A stretch of 64,000 bases of DNA from GCA-2709075 sp964492555 (lineage in GTDB: Bacteria > Pseudomonadota > Alphaproteobacteria > MPNO01 > UBA2964): the NCBI GenBank assembly GCA_964492555.1, contig CAZBKQ010000001.1:93992-157991 (forward strand). Reading direction: 5' to 3'. This document shows positions 1 to 8,338 of the stretch, piece by piece; position 1 is the first letter of the stretch, and each line of letters begins with the position of its first letter. A program made the translations under genes and the position numbers. Under the pieces are notes generated by a model that worked only from the letters and a program-made list of their open reading frames with translations, searched no databases and was not told the origin of the DNA.

Positions 1-421
1 GGCTGTAATTCAGCGCGGCTCTCGGGTTGCCGGTGGTGACGATATTCACCCCGCAGCGCCCGCCGCAGATCAGATCCAGCGTCGCGAACTCGCGCGCCAC
101 CGTATAAGGCTGATCGAAGCTGGTGCTTTTCGTGCAGACCAGCCCGATATGCTTTGTGTGCGGCGCCAGCGCGGCCAGCAGTGTATAGGGTTCCAGCCAG
201 GCCGCGTAATGCTGCATGTTCAGCGCCGAATCGACGGTGGTCCAGGCGGTGTTGGTGTCGGCGGAAAACAGCATGTCGAACAGGCCGCGCTCCGCCGTGT
301 GCGCCATCTCGATAAAGCGGTCGAAATTCTCGTTGGCGTCGTCATGCGCGTTGGGATGGCGCCAGGACGAGATGTGATGCCCGGTGGGGCGAATGAACAG
401 GCCAAGCTTCATTTCAGCCAT
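1..421 (-). CDS. NtaA/SnaA/DszA-family FMN-dependent monooxygenase, N-terminal part
   Basis: Luciferase-like (alpha/beta barrel) monooxygenase that uses reduced FMN from a separate reductase to oxidise small organic substrates; the family includes nitrilotriacetate, pristinamycin and dibenzothiophene-sulfone monooxygenases. About 140 residues are visible before the window edge. They begin MAEMKLGLFIRPTGHH and contain the family landmarks SWRHPNA, FDMLFSAD and GRCGVNIVTTGNP. The ATG at 421 is preceded by GGGAGGA at good spacing, so I prefer it to the inner ATG at 412. It lies 82 bp after an MBL-fold hydrolase on the same strand and may share its transcript. The substrate cannot be told from this fragment. 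Confidence 0.85.
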   Translation of the reverse strand, partial: MAEMKLGLFIRPTGHHISSWRHPNAHDDANENFDRFIEMAHTAERGLFDMLFSADTNTAWTTVDSALNMQHYAAWLEPYTLLAALAPHTKHIGLVCTKSTSFDQPYTVAREFATLDLICGGRCGVNIVTTGNPRAALNYS

Positions 422-503
422 GAGGGGTCCTCCCGTTTGTTTCCGGATTTCTTAAACGATAGGCCCCAAAGCCGGGGTCTGGCAAGGCCGAGTGGGGGTA
501 TGC

Positions 504-1526
504 CTAGGCCTGCCGATACCGGATCAGCCCGTCATCACAGTATTCTTTGGACAGTCTGCCTTTGACGACAAGGTTGTTGGCATGGGCCAGCGCCTCGCCG
601 ATGGCGAAGCCGAGCTGGTGTTGGTCCATCTCGCGGTTGAAGATCGCCGGGATCATGTCGATGGCGGTCGCGGGCGTGGCGCAGAATTCAAACGCCGCTT
701 CCAGCCTTTCGTCATGATGATCGCGCAGCGCCTGTATGCGGTCGTGGATGCCGTAAAACGGCCGGTCATGCGAGGGCAGGACCAGCGCGTCATCCGCCAC
801 ATCGGCGAATTTATGCAGGCTGTCGAGATAAAGCCCCAGCGGATCGCCGTCCGGTTCATTGCATTGCAGTGAAATATTGGTGGATATCCGCGGCAGGATC
901 TGATCGCCCGAAATCAGCAGATTGCGGTCGGCGCACCACAGCGCGGCATGTTCCGGCGAATGGCCCGCGCCCGTGATCACCACCCACTGATCGCCGTTAA
1001 TATCGATGACGTCGCCATCCATCATGCGGACAAAGGTCGACGGCAGCGGCAAGATGATACGGGCGAAATCGGGCCGCGTGTCGCGATATCCCTGAACCCC
1101 GGCCTCGTTCATGCCGTTTTCGGTATAGAATTTCAGCCGTGTCTCAATATCCGCCGTCGGCCCGCCATGCCGGTTGAGCTGCGCCTGCATCCATTCGGAA
1201 TAGGTCATCCAGATGGGCGCGTCCCAGTCCTCGGCGAACCAGCCGGCGAGCGAGACATGATCAGGGTGAAAATGGGTGACGATCACCCGGTTGATGTTTT
1301 TCCCGCCCAGCAGATCGGTGAAATAGGCCTGCCAGTGGGCGCGGGTTTCATCAGAGTTATAGCCGGTATCGATGACCGTCCAGCCATCGCCGTCTTCCAG
1401 CAGCCACAGATTGATATGGTTGAGCGCGAAGGGCAGCGGCATGCGCAGCCAGTGAATGCCGGGCGCGACCTCCATCGCCTCGCCATATTCCAGCCGCGCG
1501 AACGGGTAATCGGGGCCGTTGGCCAT
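504..1526 (-). CDS. MBL-fold metallo-hydrolase with C-terminal winged-helix-like region
   Basis: 340-residue metallo-beta-lactamase-fold hydrolase. The metal-binding motif THFHPDH is complete (His85, His87, Asp89, His90). It is followed by a GHSPEH block, ISGDQILP with the bridging Asp, and LPSHDRPF near the end of the catalytic domain, so the enzyme should be active with two metal ions. The length and the C-terminal extension fit the LACTB2-like group that carries a BLACT winged-helix domain. No signal peptide is seen, so it is probably cytoplasmic. It sits 40 bp after the TrcR gene and before the flavin monooxygenase, all on the minus strand. The substrate (thioester, lactone or RNA) is unknown. 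Confidence 0.85.
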   Translation of the reverse strand: MANGPDYPFARLEYGEAMEVAPGIHWLRMPLPFALNHINLWLLEDGDGWTVIDTGYNSDETRAHWQAYFTDLLGGKNINRVIVTHFHPDHVSLAGWFAEDWDAPIWMTYSEWMQAQLNRHGGPTADIETRLKFYTENGMNEAGVQGYRDTRPDFARIILPLPSTFVRMMDGDVIDINGDQWVVITGAGHSPEHAALWCADRNLLISGDQILPRISTNISLQCNEPDGDPLGLYLDSLHKFADVADDALVLPSHDRPFYGIHDRIQALRDHHDERLEAAFEFCATPATAIDMIPAIFNREMDQHQLGFAIGEALAHANNLVVKGRLSKEYCDDGLIRYRQA

Positions 1527-1566
1527 TTACAGCCCCGCCCGCTGGCAATGGGGGGTTTTCAAGCGA

Positions 1567-2277
1567 TCAGCTTTCGCGCTCGCCATCCGCTTCCGGCGCG
1601 CCGGTGGAAATCGGAATTTCGACCGCTGCCGGCGCGGCGTTTTCCGCCACGGCTTCTTCGGGCGCGGCCTCTTCCGTAACGGCTGCCGGCTCGGCGCTGG
1701 CCACTTCGGCCTCGGCGGCCTGTTTTTCCTTTGCCTTGCGCTTCTCGGCGCGCTCGGCGGCGCGGCGGGCCTTTTCAATCGCTTCCGACAGATCCTCACG
1801 CGAACAGATGCCGAGCGCCACCGGGTCCTGCGCCTTGATATTGGCCATGTTCCAGTGGGTCCGGTCGCGCACCGCGTTGATCGTCGGCTTGGTGGTGCCG
1901 ACCAGCCGCCCGATCTGCCCGTCGGACAGTTCCGGGAAATTCCGCACCAGCCAGGCGATGGCGTTGGGCCGGTCATGGCGTTTGGCGACCGGGGTATAGC
2001 GCGGTCCCTTGGTCCGGGCACGCGGGCGCGGCACTTTGGCTTCCGCCAGCTCCAGCGCCAGCGTCGGGTCCGCCGTGCAGCGTTCGATTTCTTCCTGGGT
2101 CAACTGACCGGCGGCGATCGGGTCCAGACCGGTCATGCCGATCGCGACCTCGCCATCAGCGATCCCCTGCACCTCAAGCGGATGCAGATTGCAGAAATCG
2201 GCGACCTGATCAAAGGTCAGCGCGGTGTTTTCGATCAGCCAGACCGCTGTGGCCTTGGGCATCAGTACCTGTGACAT
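1567..2277 (-). CDS. trcR: DUF1013 cell-cycle transcriptional regulator TrcR
   Basis: 236-residue member of the alphaproteobacterial DUF1013 family. In Caulobacter the family member TrcR tracks with RNA polymerase and affects cell-cycle transcription; that role is from the family and is inferred here. The conserved part covers about residues 1-165. It includes the opening MSQVLMPKATAVWLIENT and a helix-turn-helix-like block (LSDGQIGRLVGTTKPTI). The last 70 residues are a low-complexity Ala/Glu/Lys tail. GAGGAG lies five bases before the ATG. A strong hairpin-T-tract lies just before this ribosome-binding site, so transcription from the upstream quinone oxidoreductase is probably insulated. 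Confidence 0.9.
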   Translation of the reverse strand: MSQVLMPKATAVWLIENTALTFDQVADFCNLHPLEVQGIADGEVAIGMTGLDPIAAGQLTQEEIERCTADPTLALELAEAKVPRPRARTKGPRYTPVAKRHDRPNAIAWLVRNFPELSDGQIGRLVGTTKPTINAVRDRTHWNMANIKAQDPVALGICSREDLSEAIEKARRAAERAEKRKAKEKQAAEAEVASAEPAAVTEEAAPEEAVAENAAPAAVEIPISTGAPEADGERES

Positions 2278-2288
2278 CTCTACTCCTC

Positions 2289-2331
2289 AAAAAAACAAAA
2301 TCACGGCTTCCGCCGGTGGCGCCGGCCGTGA
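2289..2331 (-). terminator. Rho-independent terminator after the quinone oxidoreductase
   Basis: Read on the minus strand, arms TCACGGC and GCCGTGA close a GC-rich stem with a further GCC/GGC pairing inside, followed directly by TTTTGTTTTTTT. It lies between the oxidoreductase stop and the ribosome-binding site of trcR, only a few bases before the latter, so it may act as terminator or as attenuator. Confidence 0.75.
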
Positions 2332-2388
2332 GATAAATTAAAACTGCCGGGATTTGGACGGGGACGGGATATTGCCGCTATCGCGCCG

Positions 2389-3390
2389 TCAAATCGTGAG
2401 GACGATTTTACCGATATGAGCGCCGCTGTCCATCAATCTGTGCGCGTCCGCCGCATTCTGAAGCGCAAAACGCTGAAAAATCTGCGGTTTTACCGTGCCG
2501 TTCTCAAGCAACGGCCAGACTTCGCGATGCAGATCATCGGCGATTTCGGCTTTCAATTCTGTTGCGCGGGCGCGCAGGGTGGAGCCTGTAAAGACCAATT
2601 GTTTCACCATAATCAGATGAACCGGGATTTCCGCCTTGGTGCCCTTCTGGATGGCGATTTGCACCAGCCGTCCGCCGAAGGCGAGCGCGTTGAGGTTTCT
2701 TGTTACGTAATCGCCGCCGACCATGTCGAGAATGACATCGACCCCTTTGCCGCCGGTTTCCTCTTTTACGGCCTCGACGAAATCCGCGTCGCGGTAATTG
2801 ATCGCGCGGTCCGCGCCCAGCGCCTCGCAGGCCGCGCATTTTTCCGCGCTGCCGGCGGTGATAAACACCCTTGCGCCGCGCGCCTTGGCCAACTGGATCG
2901 CGGTCGTGCCGATGCCGCTGGAGCCGCCATGAACCAGAAGCGTCTCCCCTGATTTCAGCCGGCCCCGGGTAAAGACATTGTCCCATACGGTAAAGAATGT
3001 TTCCGGCACCGCGGCGGCTTCCACCATCGAGAGCCCTTTCGGCACGGGCAGGCAGAGGCTGGCCGGTACCGCGCAATATTCGGCATAGCCGCCACCGGCG
3101 ATCAGGGCGCACACCTCTGCCCCGATTGTTGGGGTATCAACAGTTGATCCCACAGCAACAACGGTTCCGGCGATTTCCAGCCCCGGAATGTCGCTTGCCC
3201 CCTTGGGCGGCGGGTATTGGCCCATGCGCTGCATCACATCCGGGCGGTTGACGCCGGCGGCGGCCACCTTGACCAGCACTTCATGCGCGCCGATTTCGGG
3301 GACGGGCCGTTCGGTGGGTCTCAATACCTGCGGCCCGCCGGGTTCAATGATCTCGATGGCGGTCATGATGTCTGGGATCGAATCTGTCAT
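2389..3390 (-). CDS. NAD(P)H-quinone oxidoreductase, PIG3 type
   Basis: Zinc-independent medium-chain dehydrogenase/reductase that reduces quinones with NAD(P)H in the cytoplasm. Seen in the translation: GroES-like N-terminal fold with AAAGVNRPDVMQR, then the nucleotide-binding loop in the block HGGSSGIGTTAIQLAKARG, then IQKGTKAEIP and a C-terminal HIGKIVL, all typical of the PIG3 subgroup. The open frame extends upstream to a GTG at 3417, but the ATG at 3390 has AGGAA at proper spacing and gives the usual length (333 residues). It is transcribed away from the DUF1192 gene, so the 88 bp between them must hold both promoters. Confidence 0.88.
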   Translation of the reverse strand: MTDSIPDIMTAIEIIEPGGPQVLRPTERPVPEIGAHEVLVKVAAAGVNRPDVMQRMGQYPPPKGASDIPGLEIAGTVVAVGSTVDTPTIGAEVCALIAGGGYAEYCAVPASLCLPVPKGLSMVEAAAVPETFFTVWDNVFTRGRLKSGETLLVHGGSSGIGTTAIQLAKARGARVFITAGSAEKCAACEALGADRAINYRDADFVEAVKEETGGKGVDVILDMVGGDYVTRNLNALAFGGRLVQIAIQKGTKAEIPVHLIMVKQLVFTGSTLRARATELKAEIADDLHREVWPLLENGTVKPQIFQRFALQNAADAHRLMDSGAHIGKIVLTI

Positions 3391-3478
3391 TGCGGGTTCC
3401 TGTTGTCGGGGCTGCACGATTTCACGAGACCGGAAAATGTTCTAAATTTTGCCAACTGACAAGAAAACGGAGGGAATG

Positions 3479-3670
3479 ATGGCGACGGAAGACGAAGACG
3501 ATCTGCCGAGGCCTACCGGCGAATTCGAGCCAAAAAACCTCGACGATATGTCGCTTGAGCAGCTTGAGGACTATATCGCCGTGCTGGAAGACGAAATCAC
3601 GCGGGTAAAGGCGGAAATCGCCCAGAAATCCGACGTCATGAAGGCGGCGGAATCGATTTTCAAAAATTAG
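3479..3670 (+). CDS. DUF1192 family small protein
   Basis: 63-residue acidic protein of the short alphaproteobacterial DUF1192 family; function unknown. Visible features are the acidic start, the block SLEQLEDYIAVLEDEITRVK that predicts an amphipathic helix or coiled coil, and a C-terminal ESIFKN. Two ATG codons are adjacent (3476 and 3479). The second gives about five bases from GGAGGG and is preferred; the longer frame starts at a poor TTG at 3449. The candidate small RNA and its terminator follow on the same strand, so part of that RNA could be the 3' end of this message. Confidence 0.8.
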   Translation: MATEDEDDLPRPTGEFEPKNLDDMSLEQLEDYIAVLEDEITRVKAEIAQKSDVMKAAESIFKN

Positions 3671-3724
3671 GGTAAAGTTTTTCGAAAATTTTACGCCTTG
3701 TTAACTTTTATCCTTCACCATTCT

Positions 3725-3832
3725 GATTAACGGTCCTCCTTGGGATCGTTTCGTCAATGGATCCTCATCCATCCTTTTGACGCCTCCCTGTTGAAACTCG
3801 AGCCGCCCTTTGGGCGGCTCTTTTTCTTTTTC
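3725..3832 (+). ncRNA. Candidate small RNA with three CCUCC-type anti-Shine-Dalgarno motifs
   Basis: A 107-base stretch after DUF1192 folds into three consecutive hairpins. Hairpin 1 (3732-3747) exposes CCTCCT. Hairpin 2 (3752-3782, CGTCAA/TTGACG outside and TGGAT/ATCCA inside) has loop CCTC. Hairpin 3 is a strong terminator (3800-3831). A single-stranded CCTCC (3783-3787) lies between the last two. No frame on either strand here looks coding. Exposed CCUCC motifs pairing with ribosome-binding sites are a known design among alphaproteobacterial trans-acting RNAs; the assignment here is inference from structure. It could be a separate transcript or be processed from the DUF1192 3' untranslated region. 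Confidence 0.5.
3800..3831 (+). terminator. Strong Rho-independent terminator
   Basis: Perfect nine-base stem GAGCCGCCC / GGGCGGCTC with a TTT loop, followed by TTTTTCTTTTT. It ends the DUF1192 message and the candidate small RNA, and faces the rpmE terminator. Confidence 0.92.
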
Positions 3833-3836
3833 CCCA

Positions 3837-3863
3837 ATAGAAAACCGCCCCGGAAGGGGGCGG
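3837..3863 (-). terminator. Rho-independent terminator of rpmE
   Basis: On the minus strand, CCGCCCC and GGGGCGG pair around a five-base loop and are followed by TTTTCTATT. It lies 29 bp beyond the rpmE stop. Confidence 0.8.
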
Positions 3864-3891
3864 CTCCACAAATTCAGACGGGCGCAAGGCC

Positions 3892-4116
3892 TTATTTGAG
3901 GCCGAAACCCTCGAATTTCTTGTTGAACTTGGCGACCTGCGTGTCCTGCGTATTGATCCGTGCCGCGCCCCCGGTCCAGGCCGGGTGCGAGTTGGGATCG
4001 ATATCCAGCTTCATCGTGTCGCCCGGGCTGCCCCAGGTCGAACGGGTCTGGTAGGTCGTGCCATCCGTCATGACGACGGTGATCTCGTGATAATCGGGAT
4101 GAATTTCCTGTTTCAT
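3892..4116 (-). CDS. rpmE: 50S ribosomal protein L31
   Basis: 74-residue ribosomal protein L31, component of the large subunit and of the bridge to the small subunit. The start MKQEIHPDYHEI and the block SHPAWTGG match the family. The zinc-binding cysteines of C+ L31 are absent, as is usual for alphaproteobacterial L31. GGAGGAAAAG lies directly before the ATG. It is a single-gene unit with its own terminator and diverges from the ABC exporter gene across 123 bp. Confidence 0.97.
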   Translation of the reverse strand: MKQEIHPDYHEITVVMTDGTTYQTRSTWGSPGDTMKLDIDPNSHPAWTGGAARINTQDTQVAKFNKKFEGFGLK

Positions 4117-4239
4117 CTTTTCCTCCGCAACGGCGAGCGGTTATACAGCACAAATGGCGGGGAATGCAAGCGTTCCGCGTTGACGCGACCGCATACCGGT
4201 GCTTGTTAGTCCGGCGAATTCGAATTCGGGAGGAATAGA

Positions 4240-5748
4240 GTGGCGAAACGGCCGCAGAACGACGCCGGAACAGGGGGCGGAGACGACCGTCCGCGCGCCC
4301 GTATCGGCGCGCTTCGCGGGATTTTGCCCTATCTCGCGCCCTATAAACCGGCGATCGCCGGGGCGCTGATCGCGCTCTCCGTGGCGGCCAGCGCGGTTCT
4401 CGTCATGGGGGTGGGGTTGCGCACGCTGGTGGACCAGGGGTTCAGCAGCGGCGATGAAGCCTTGCTCGACCGGGCGCTTGTGGGACTCTTTATCGTTATC
4501 GCGGTGCTGACGGCGGCAACCTATGCGCGGTTTTTCCTGGTCTCCTGGATCGGTGAAAAAGTGGTCGCCGATATCAGGCGCGACGTCTTTAGCCACGTGC
4601 TTTCCCTGAGCCCCGGGTTTTTTGAAACCACCCGCATCGGCGAGGTCATGTCGCGCCTGACCACCGATACGACATTGTTGCAATCGGTCGTCGGGTCGCA
4701 GGTTTCGGTCGCGCTCCGCAATATGCTGCTGTTCCTCGGCGGGACCACCATGCTGATAGTGACCAGCCCGCGCCTGACCGGGTTCGTTTTTCTGGTCGTG
4801 CCGCTGGTGGTCACCCCGATCATCCTGTTTGGCCGCCGGGTGCGGCGCCTGTCGCGCGCCAGTCAGGACCGGGTCGCCGATGTCGGCGCTTATATCGAGG
4901 AAACGCTGAACGCNNNNNNNNNNNNNNNNNNNNNNNNNNNNNNNNNNNNNNNNNNNNNNNNNNNNNNNNNNNNNNNNNNNNNNNNNNNNNNNNNNNNNNN
5001 NNNNNNNNNNNNNGTGACCTTCCATTATCCGTCCCGTCCCGACATGGCGGCGCTGTCCGATTTTTCCCTGACGGTGGAGACGGGCGAGACCGTGGCGCTG
5101 GTCGGGCCGTCAGGCGCGGGGAAATCAACGGTCATCCAGCTTTTGCTCAGATTTTACGATCCCTCTGACGGGGCGGTTACGCTGGATGGGGTCGATCTGC
5201 GCGCGGCGGCGCTGTCGGACATACGGGGGCGTATGGCGCTGGTGCCGCAGGACCCGGTCGTTTTCGCCGCCGATGCCTGGGAAAATATCGGCTATGGCTG
5301 CCCCGGCGCCTCGAGAGACGAAATCCGCGCGGCGGCGGAGGCGGCGGCGGCTACGGAATTCCTCGACCCGCTGCCGGAAGGGTTTGAGACGTTTCTGGGT
5401 GAAAAAGGGCTGCGGCTTTCCGGCGGGCAGCGTCAGCGTGTGGCGATCGCCCGGGCGGTGCTGCGCGATGCGCCGGTGCTGTTGCTGGATGAGGCGACAT
5501 CGGCGCTTGATGCCCAAAGCGAACGGGTGGTCCAGGCGGCCTTTGAAAAGCTGATGGCGGGGCGGACCACTATCGTGATTGCCCATCGCCTCGCCACCGT
5601 TCTGAAGGCCGACCGCATCGTGGTGATGGACAAGGGGCGTATCAACGCCATCGGCACGCATGACGAGCTGATCGCCGAGGGCGGGCTCTATGCACGGCTC
5701 GCCGCCTTGCAGTTCGACCGGGAAGAGGAACCGGTCCCGGTCAAATAA
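4240..5748 (+). CDS. ABC exporter with fused membrane and ATPase domains (interrupted by a gap)
   Basis: Half-transporter of the MsbA/multidrug type that would form a homodimer in the inner membrane and export lipids or drugs. Residues 25-224 hold the first membrane helices and the motif VGAYIEETLN. After the gap comes VTFHYPSRPD, Walker A GPSGAGKST, Q-loop PQDPVVFAADAWENIGYG, signature LSGGQRQRVAIARA, Walker B VLLLDEATSALD and the switch His in IAHRLATV. The ATPase is therefore complete. Family members have about 590 residues, but only 468 are sequenced here, so the 100 N stand for roughly 400 missing bases. GTG start with GGGAGGA before it. The substrate is not predictable. Confidence 0.9.
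   Translation: MAKRPQNDAGTGGGDDRPRARIGALRGILPYLAPYKPAIAGALIALSVAASAVLVMGVGLRTLVDQGFSSGDEALLDRALVGLFIVIAVLTAATYARFFLVSWIGEKVVADIRRDVFSHVLSLSPGFFETTRIGEVMSRLTTDTTLLQSVVGSQVSVALRNMLLFLGGTTMLIVTSPRLTGFVFLVVPLVVTPIILFGRRVRRLSRASQDRVADVGAYIEETLNXXXXXXXXXXXXXXXXXXXXXXXXXXXXXXXXXXVTFHYPSRPDMAALSDFSLTVETGETVALVGPSGAGKSTVIQLLLRFYDPSDGAVTLDGVDLRAAALSDIRGRMALVPQDPVVFAADAWENIGYGCPGASRDEIRAAAEAAAATEFLDPLPEGFETFLGEKGLRLSGGQRQRVAIARAVLRDAPVLLLDEATSALDAQSERVVQAAFEKLMAGRTTIVIAHRLATVLKADRIVVMDKGRINAIGTHDELIAEGGLYARLAALQFDREEEPVPVK
4914..5013. other. Assembly gap (100 N), true missing sequence
   Basis: Exactly 100 N inside the ABC exporter gene. The flanks share no repeat, unlike the gaps near 54.9 and 57.8 kb. 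The missing part is the end of the membrane domain and the linker to the ATPase domain, estimated at about 130-140 codons by comparison with family length. The reading frame happens to be kept. Confidence 0.95.
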
Positions 5749-5752
5749 GAAA

Positions 5753-7111
5753 TTATCTGTTCGTGAGCTTGAATTCGATGCGGCGGTTGCGCCGCAGCGC
5801 GCCGGGCGTGTTGGATTTGTCGATCGGGTGAAACTCGCCGAACCCGGCGGCGACCAGCCGGTCCGCAGGCAACCCGTTGGCGATCAGCAGCTTGACGACA
5901 GATACCGCCCGCGCGGTCGAGAGTTCCCAGTTCGACGGAAATTGTCCGGTGCGGATCGGCAGCTTGTCGGTGTGCCCGTCGACCCGTAACACCCAGTCAA
6001 TATTGGCCGGTATTTTGCCGGCAATTTCGGTCAGGGTGCGCGCCAGTGCTGCGATCTGTCGCTCACCACCGCCCTTGATCTGCGATGACGCCGAATCGAA
6101 CAGGACCTCGGACTGAAAAACAAAGCGGTCGCCGACAATCCGGACATCGCGCCGGTTGCCGATGACTTCACGCAGCCTGCCGAAAAATTCCGACCGGTAG
6201 CGCGCCAGCTCCTGCACCTTGCTGGCCAGCGCCGCGTTCAGCCGCTTGCCGAGATTGGCGATCTGCACCTGCTGTTCCCTGGATTTCGCCTCCGACGCCT
6301 GCAACACGGCGGATATTTTGGCAAGCTGCTGGCGCAAGGCGGCGATCTGCCGGTTGAGCAATTCCACCCGGGCCCGGGCTTCGGCTGAGAGCTTTTTCTC
6401 CGCATCCAGCGTTTCTTCCGCGCCGGTCGCCCGCTCCGTCATGCGGGTCAGCAACAGCTCGTTTTCCGTCACCTTTTTCTGGGCGAGCGCGGTGCGTTCT
6501 TTTTCGGTGCTGAGTTTGGCTTCCAGCGCCTTGCTCTCGTCGCGCAGCGCGGTCAGCGATTCTTCGCTGGATTTGAGGGCCGCCGCCTTGGTGGTGACCT
6601 CTTTTTCGAGCTTTGCGCGCAACTCCTTTAACGCCGCGATATCGCGCCGCAGCAATTCTAGCTGCCCAAGCTGCGTCTTGATCTTCGCCCGGTCCGCCTC
6701 GATGGATTTGAAGGCATCGGCGAGATCGGTGGAAGCTTTTGCCGTCTTTTCCTGCGATTCTGCGAGCGCCGCCGCCAGCCGTTCCTTGTCGCTCAGCGCG
6801 GCGGCGAGTTGCGCGCTCAACGCATCCCTCCGGGTGACGGAGCTTTGCAGCTCGGCGGAGAGTTGTCCGATTTCATCCCGGAGCCCCGCATTGCTCTGCT
6901 GTTCCAGCGCCAGCAGCTCGGAAAGTTCCGCCACCTGCTTGTTCAGGCGGCTGAGCGCTTCATTCCGGCCGGTCAGGATCTCCGACAGGAAGTGCTGCGC
7001 CAGGGTGAAAACCATCAACAGAAACAGAATGATGATCAGCAGGGTGGAAATCGCATCGACGAATCCCGGCCAGATATCGGGAACGGCGCGGCGTCTGATA
7101 CGGGCGTGCAT
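5753..7111 (-). CDS. MotB/OmpA-like peptidoglycan-binding protein with long coiled coil
   Basis: 452 residues. A short cytoplasmic start is followed by one membrane helix (about residues 18-40, with the acidic residue in WPGFVDAIST at its start). A long periplasmic coiled coil (about 45-290) follows, full of Ala/Leu/Glu/Lys heptads. The OmpA-type peptidoglycan-binding domain is C-terminal (VDGHTDKLPI through LVAAGFGEFHPI and RRNRRIEF). The arrangement is that of a MotB/TolR-type stator arm. It starts 17 bp after the MotA/TolQ-type gene, and the two probably form one proton-driven complex linking inner membrane and cell wall. Homologous pairs are widespread in alphaproteobacteria with no settled role. 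Confidence 0.85.
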   Translation of the reverse strand: MHARIRRRAVPDIWPGFVDAISTLLIIILFLLMVFTLAQHFLSEILTGRNEALSRLNKQVAELSELLALEQQSNAGLRDEIGQLSAELQSSVTRRDALSAQLAAALSDKERLAAALAESQEKTAKASTDLADAFKSIEADRAKIKTQLGQLELLRRDIAALKELRAKLEKEVTTKAAALKSSEESLTALRDESKALEAKLSTEKERTALAQKKVTENELLLTRMTERATGAEETLDAEKKLSAEARARVELLNRQIAALRQQLAKISAVLQASEAKSREQQVQIANLGKRLNAALASKVQELARYRSEFFGRLREVIGNRRDVRIVGDRFVFQSEVLFDSASSQIKGGGERQIAALARTLTEIAGKIPANIDWVLRVDGHTDKLPIRTGQFPSNWELSTARAVSVVKLLIANGLPADRLVAAGFGEFHPIDKSNTPGALRRNRRIEFKLTNR

Positions 7112-7128
7112 CGCGGGTGCGCCGCCGC

Positions 7129-8274
7129 TTACTGTCCGCCGCCGCGTTCCGCCGCCGCGGCGATAGTGCGGGACAGGACGCGCAACTCGCTGCGCAATTC
7201 GGATACGGTTTCGGACCGGCCTTTTTCCATTTCCTCCAGCATGCGCCCCAGCTGCCGGTCGATATTGCGCACACTGTCTTTCAGCCCGTCATCTTGTCCC
7301 GATTGCGGCAGGGCGGCTTCGCCGATCCGGGCGAGCAACGGTTTGATCTCGATCTGCGCTTCGGCGATTTTGATCATCAGCGATTGTTCGGTCTTCATCT
7401 GCTCGGTCAGCAAATTCATCTTGTCGGCCAGCTCGCTAATGCTCTGGTTGGCCGAAATCCGGCTTTCCTCGCCGCGTTCCAGCGTCCGTTGCAGACTTTC
7501 CAGACTATCCGCCGTCTGCTCCAGAAGCGCCTCGACATAGGCGGGCACGCCGGTTTCGCCTTCGCCGACCGACAGCGCACCGGAAGAAAGCCGCGTCTGG
7601 CGCGCCAGCCATTCCTCCACATCGTTATAGAAATGGTTTTGCGCCTGACCGGACTGGAGTTCCAGAAAACCCAGGATCAGCGATCCGGCCAGACCGAAAA
7701 GCGAGGAGCTGAACGCCGTGCCCATCCCTTTGAGCGGGGCCTGCAACCCCTGTTTCAGATCGCTGAAAACGGCGGTGAGATCGCCCGCGCCGACGCTGAG
7801 TCCCGCGATAACGCCGCCGACCGATTCAATGGTTTGCAACAGTCCCCAGAAGGTGCCGAGAAGGCCGAGGAAAATCAGCAGCCCGATCATATAGCGGGAC
7901 AAATCGCGTGATTCTTCGAGCCGCGACGCCAGACCGTCCAGAAGGGAGCGCTGCGACAGGGCGGAGAGGGTGGTGATGGTCTTGCGTTCGCCCAACATCG
8001 CCGCCATAGGCGCAAGAAGCCGGGGCGGGTCCTGGACCGAGACCCCCGGCTGGGTGGATCGATAGGCTTCCAGCCAGGCGGTCTCGCGGATCAACTGGAT
8101 CGTCTGGCGGAAGATATAGACGATTCCGAGGACCAGAACGCCGAGGATCAACCCGTTCAGCGCGGGGTTCGCCATAAACGAACTGAAAAGCGTCGCCGAC
8201 AGAACGCCGATCACCACGGTCACTACGACCAAAAAAATCAGCATCCGGATGAGATAATGCCGCGGCGTGCTCAT
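7129..8274 (-). CDS. MotA/TolQ/ExbB-family proton channel protein
   Basis: 381-residue inner-membrane protein. Two hydrophobic helices near residues 10-55 are followed by a cytoplasmic part. The conserved MotA/TolQ/ExbB pair of helices lies at about 125-230 (YMIGLLIFLGLLGTFWGLLQTI and ALKGMGTAFSSSLFGLAGSLILGFLE-like blocks). A C-terminal helical region extends to the end. The channel would pass protons and move its partner, the coiled-coil OmpA protein encoded 17 bp downstream. It differs from tolQ, which is present separately at 22.3 kb. Start chosen at the ATG giving MSTPRHYLIRM. Confidence 0.85.
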   Translation of the reverse strand: MSTPRHYLIRMLIFLVVVTVVIGVLSATLFSSFMANPALNGLILGVLVLGIVYIFRQTIQLIRETAWLEAYRSTQPGVSVQDPPRLLAPMAAMLGERKTITTLSALSQRSLLDGLASRLEESRDLSRYMIGLLIFLGLLGTFWGLLQTIESVGGVIAGLSVGAGDLTAVFSDLKQGLQAPLKGMGTAFSSSLFGLAGSLILGFLELQSGQAQNHFYNDVEEWLARQTRLSSGALSVGEGETGVPAYVEALLEQTADSLESLQRTLERGEESRISANQSISELADKMNLLTEQMKTEQSLMIKIAEAQIEIKPLLARIGEAALPQSGQDDGLKDSVRNIDRQLGRMLEEMEKGRSETVSELRSELRVLSRTIAAAAERGGGQ

Positions 8275-8338
8275 GCGGAATTTTCCCGGAAGAGGCCGCG
8301 GGCGCGCGAAACGCTGCTCTCGCGGTCCGCCAACGACA

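Noticed and set aside
3671..3695. AT-rich hairpin GTAAAGTTTTTCGAAAATTTTAC as a terminator of DUF1192
   Set aside because: The stem is AT-rich and lacks a following T run; the strong terminator at 3800-3831 is the better candidate.
4914..5013. A 55-base duplicate overlap at this gap too
   Set aside because: The flanks were compared and differ; the missing domain of the exporter shows that this gap is real.
5753..8274. Possible Zorya-type anti-phage motor (ZorA/ZorB-like pair)
   Set aside because: A MotA-type channel plus OmpA arm is the ZorAB plan, but no ZorC, ZorD or ZorE gene is next to it. The neighbours are housekeeping, and such pairs are common in alphaproteobacteria without defence genes.
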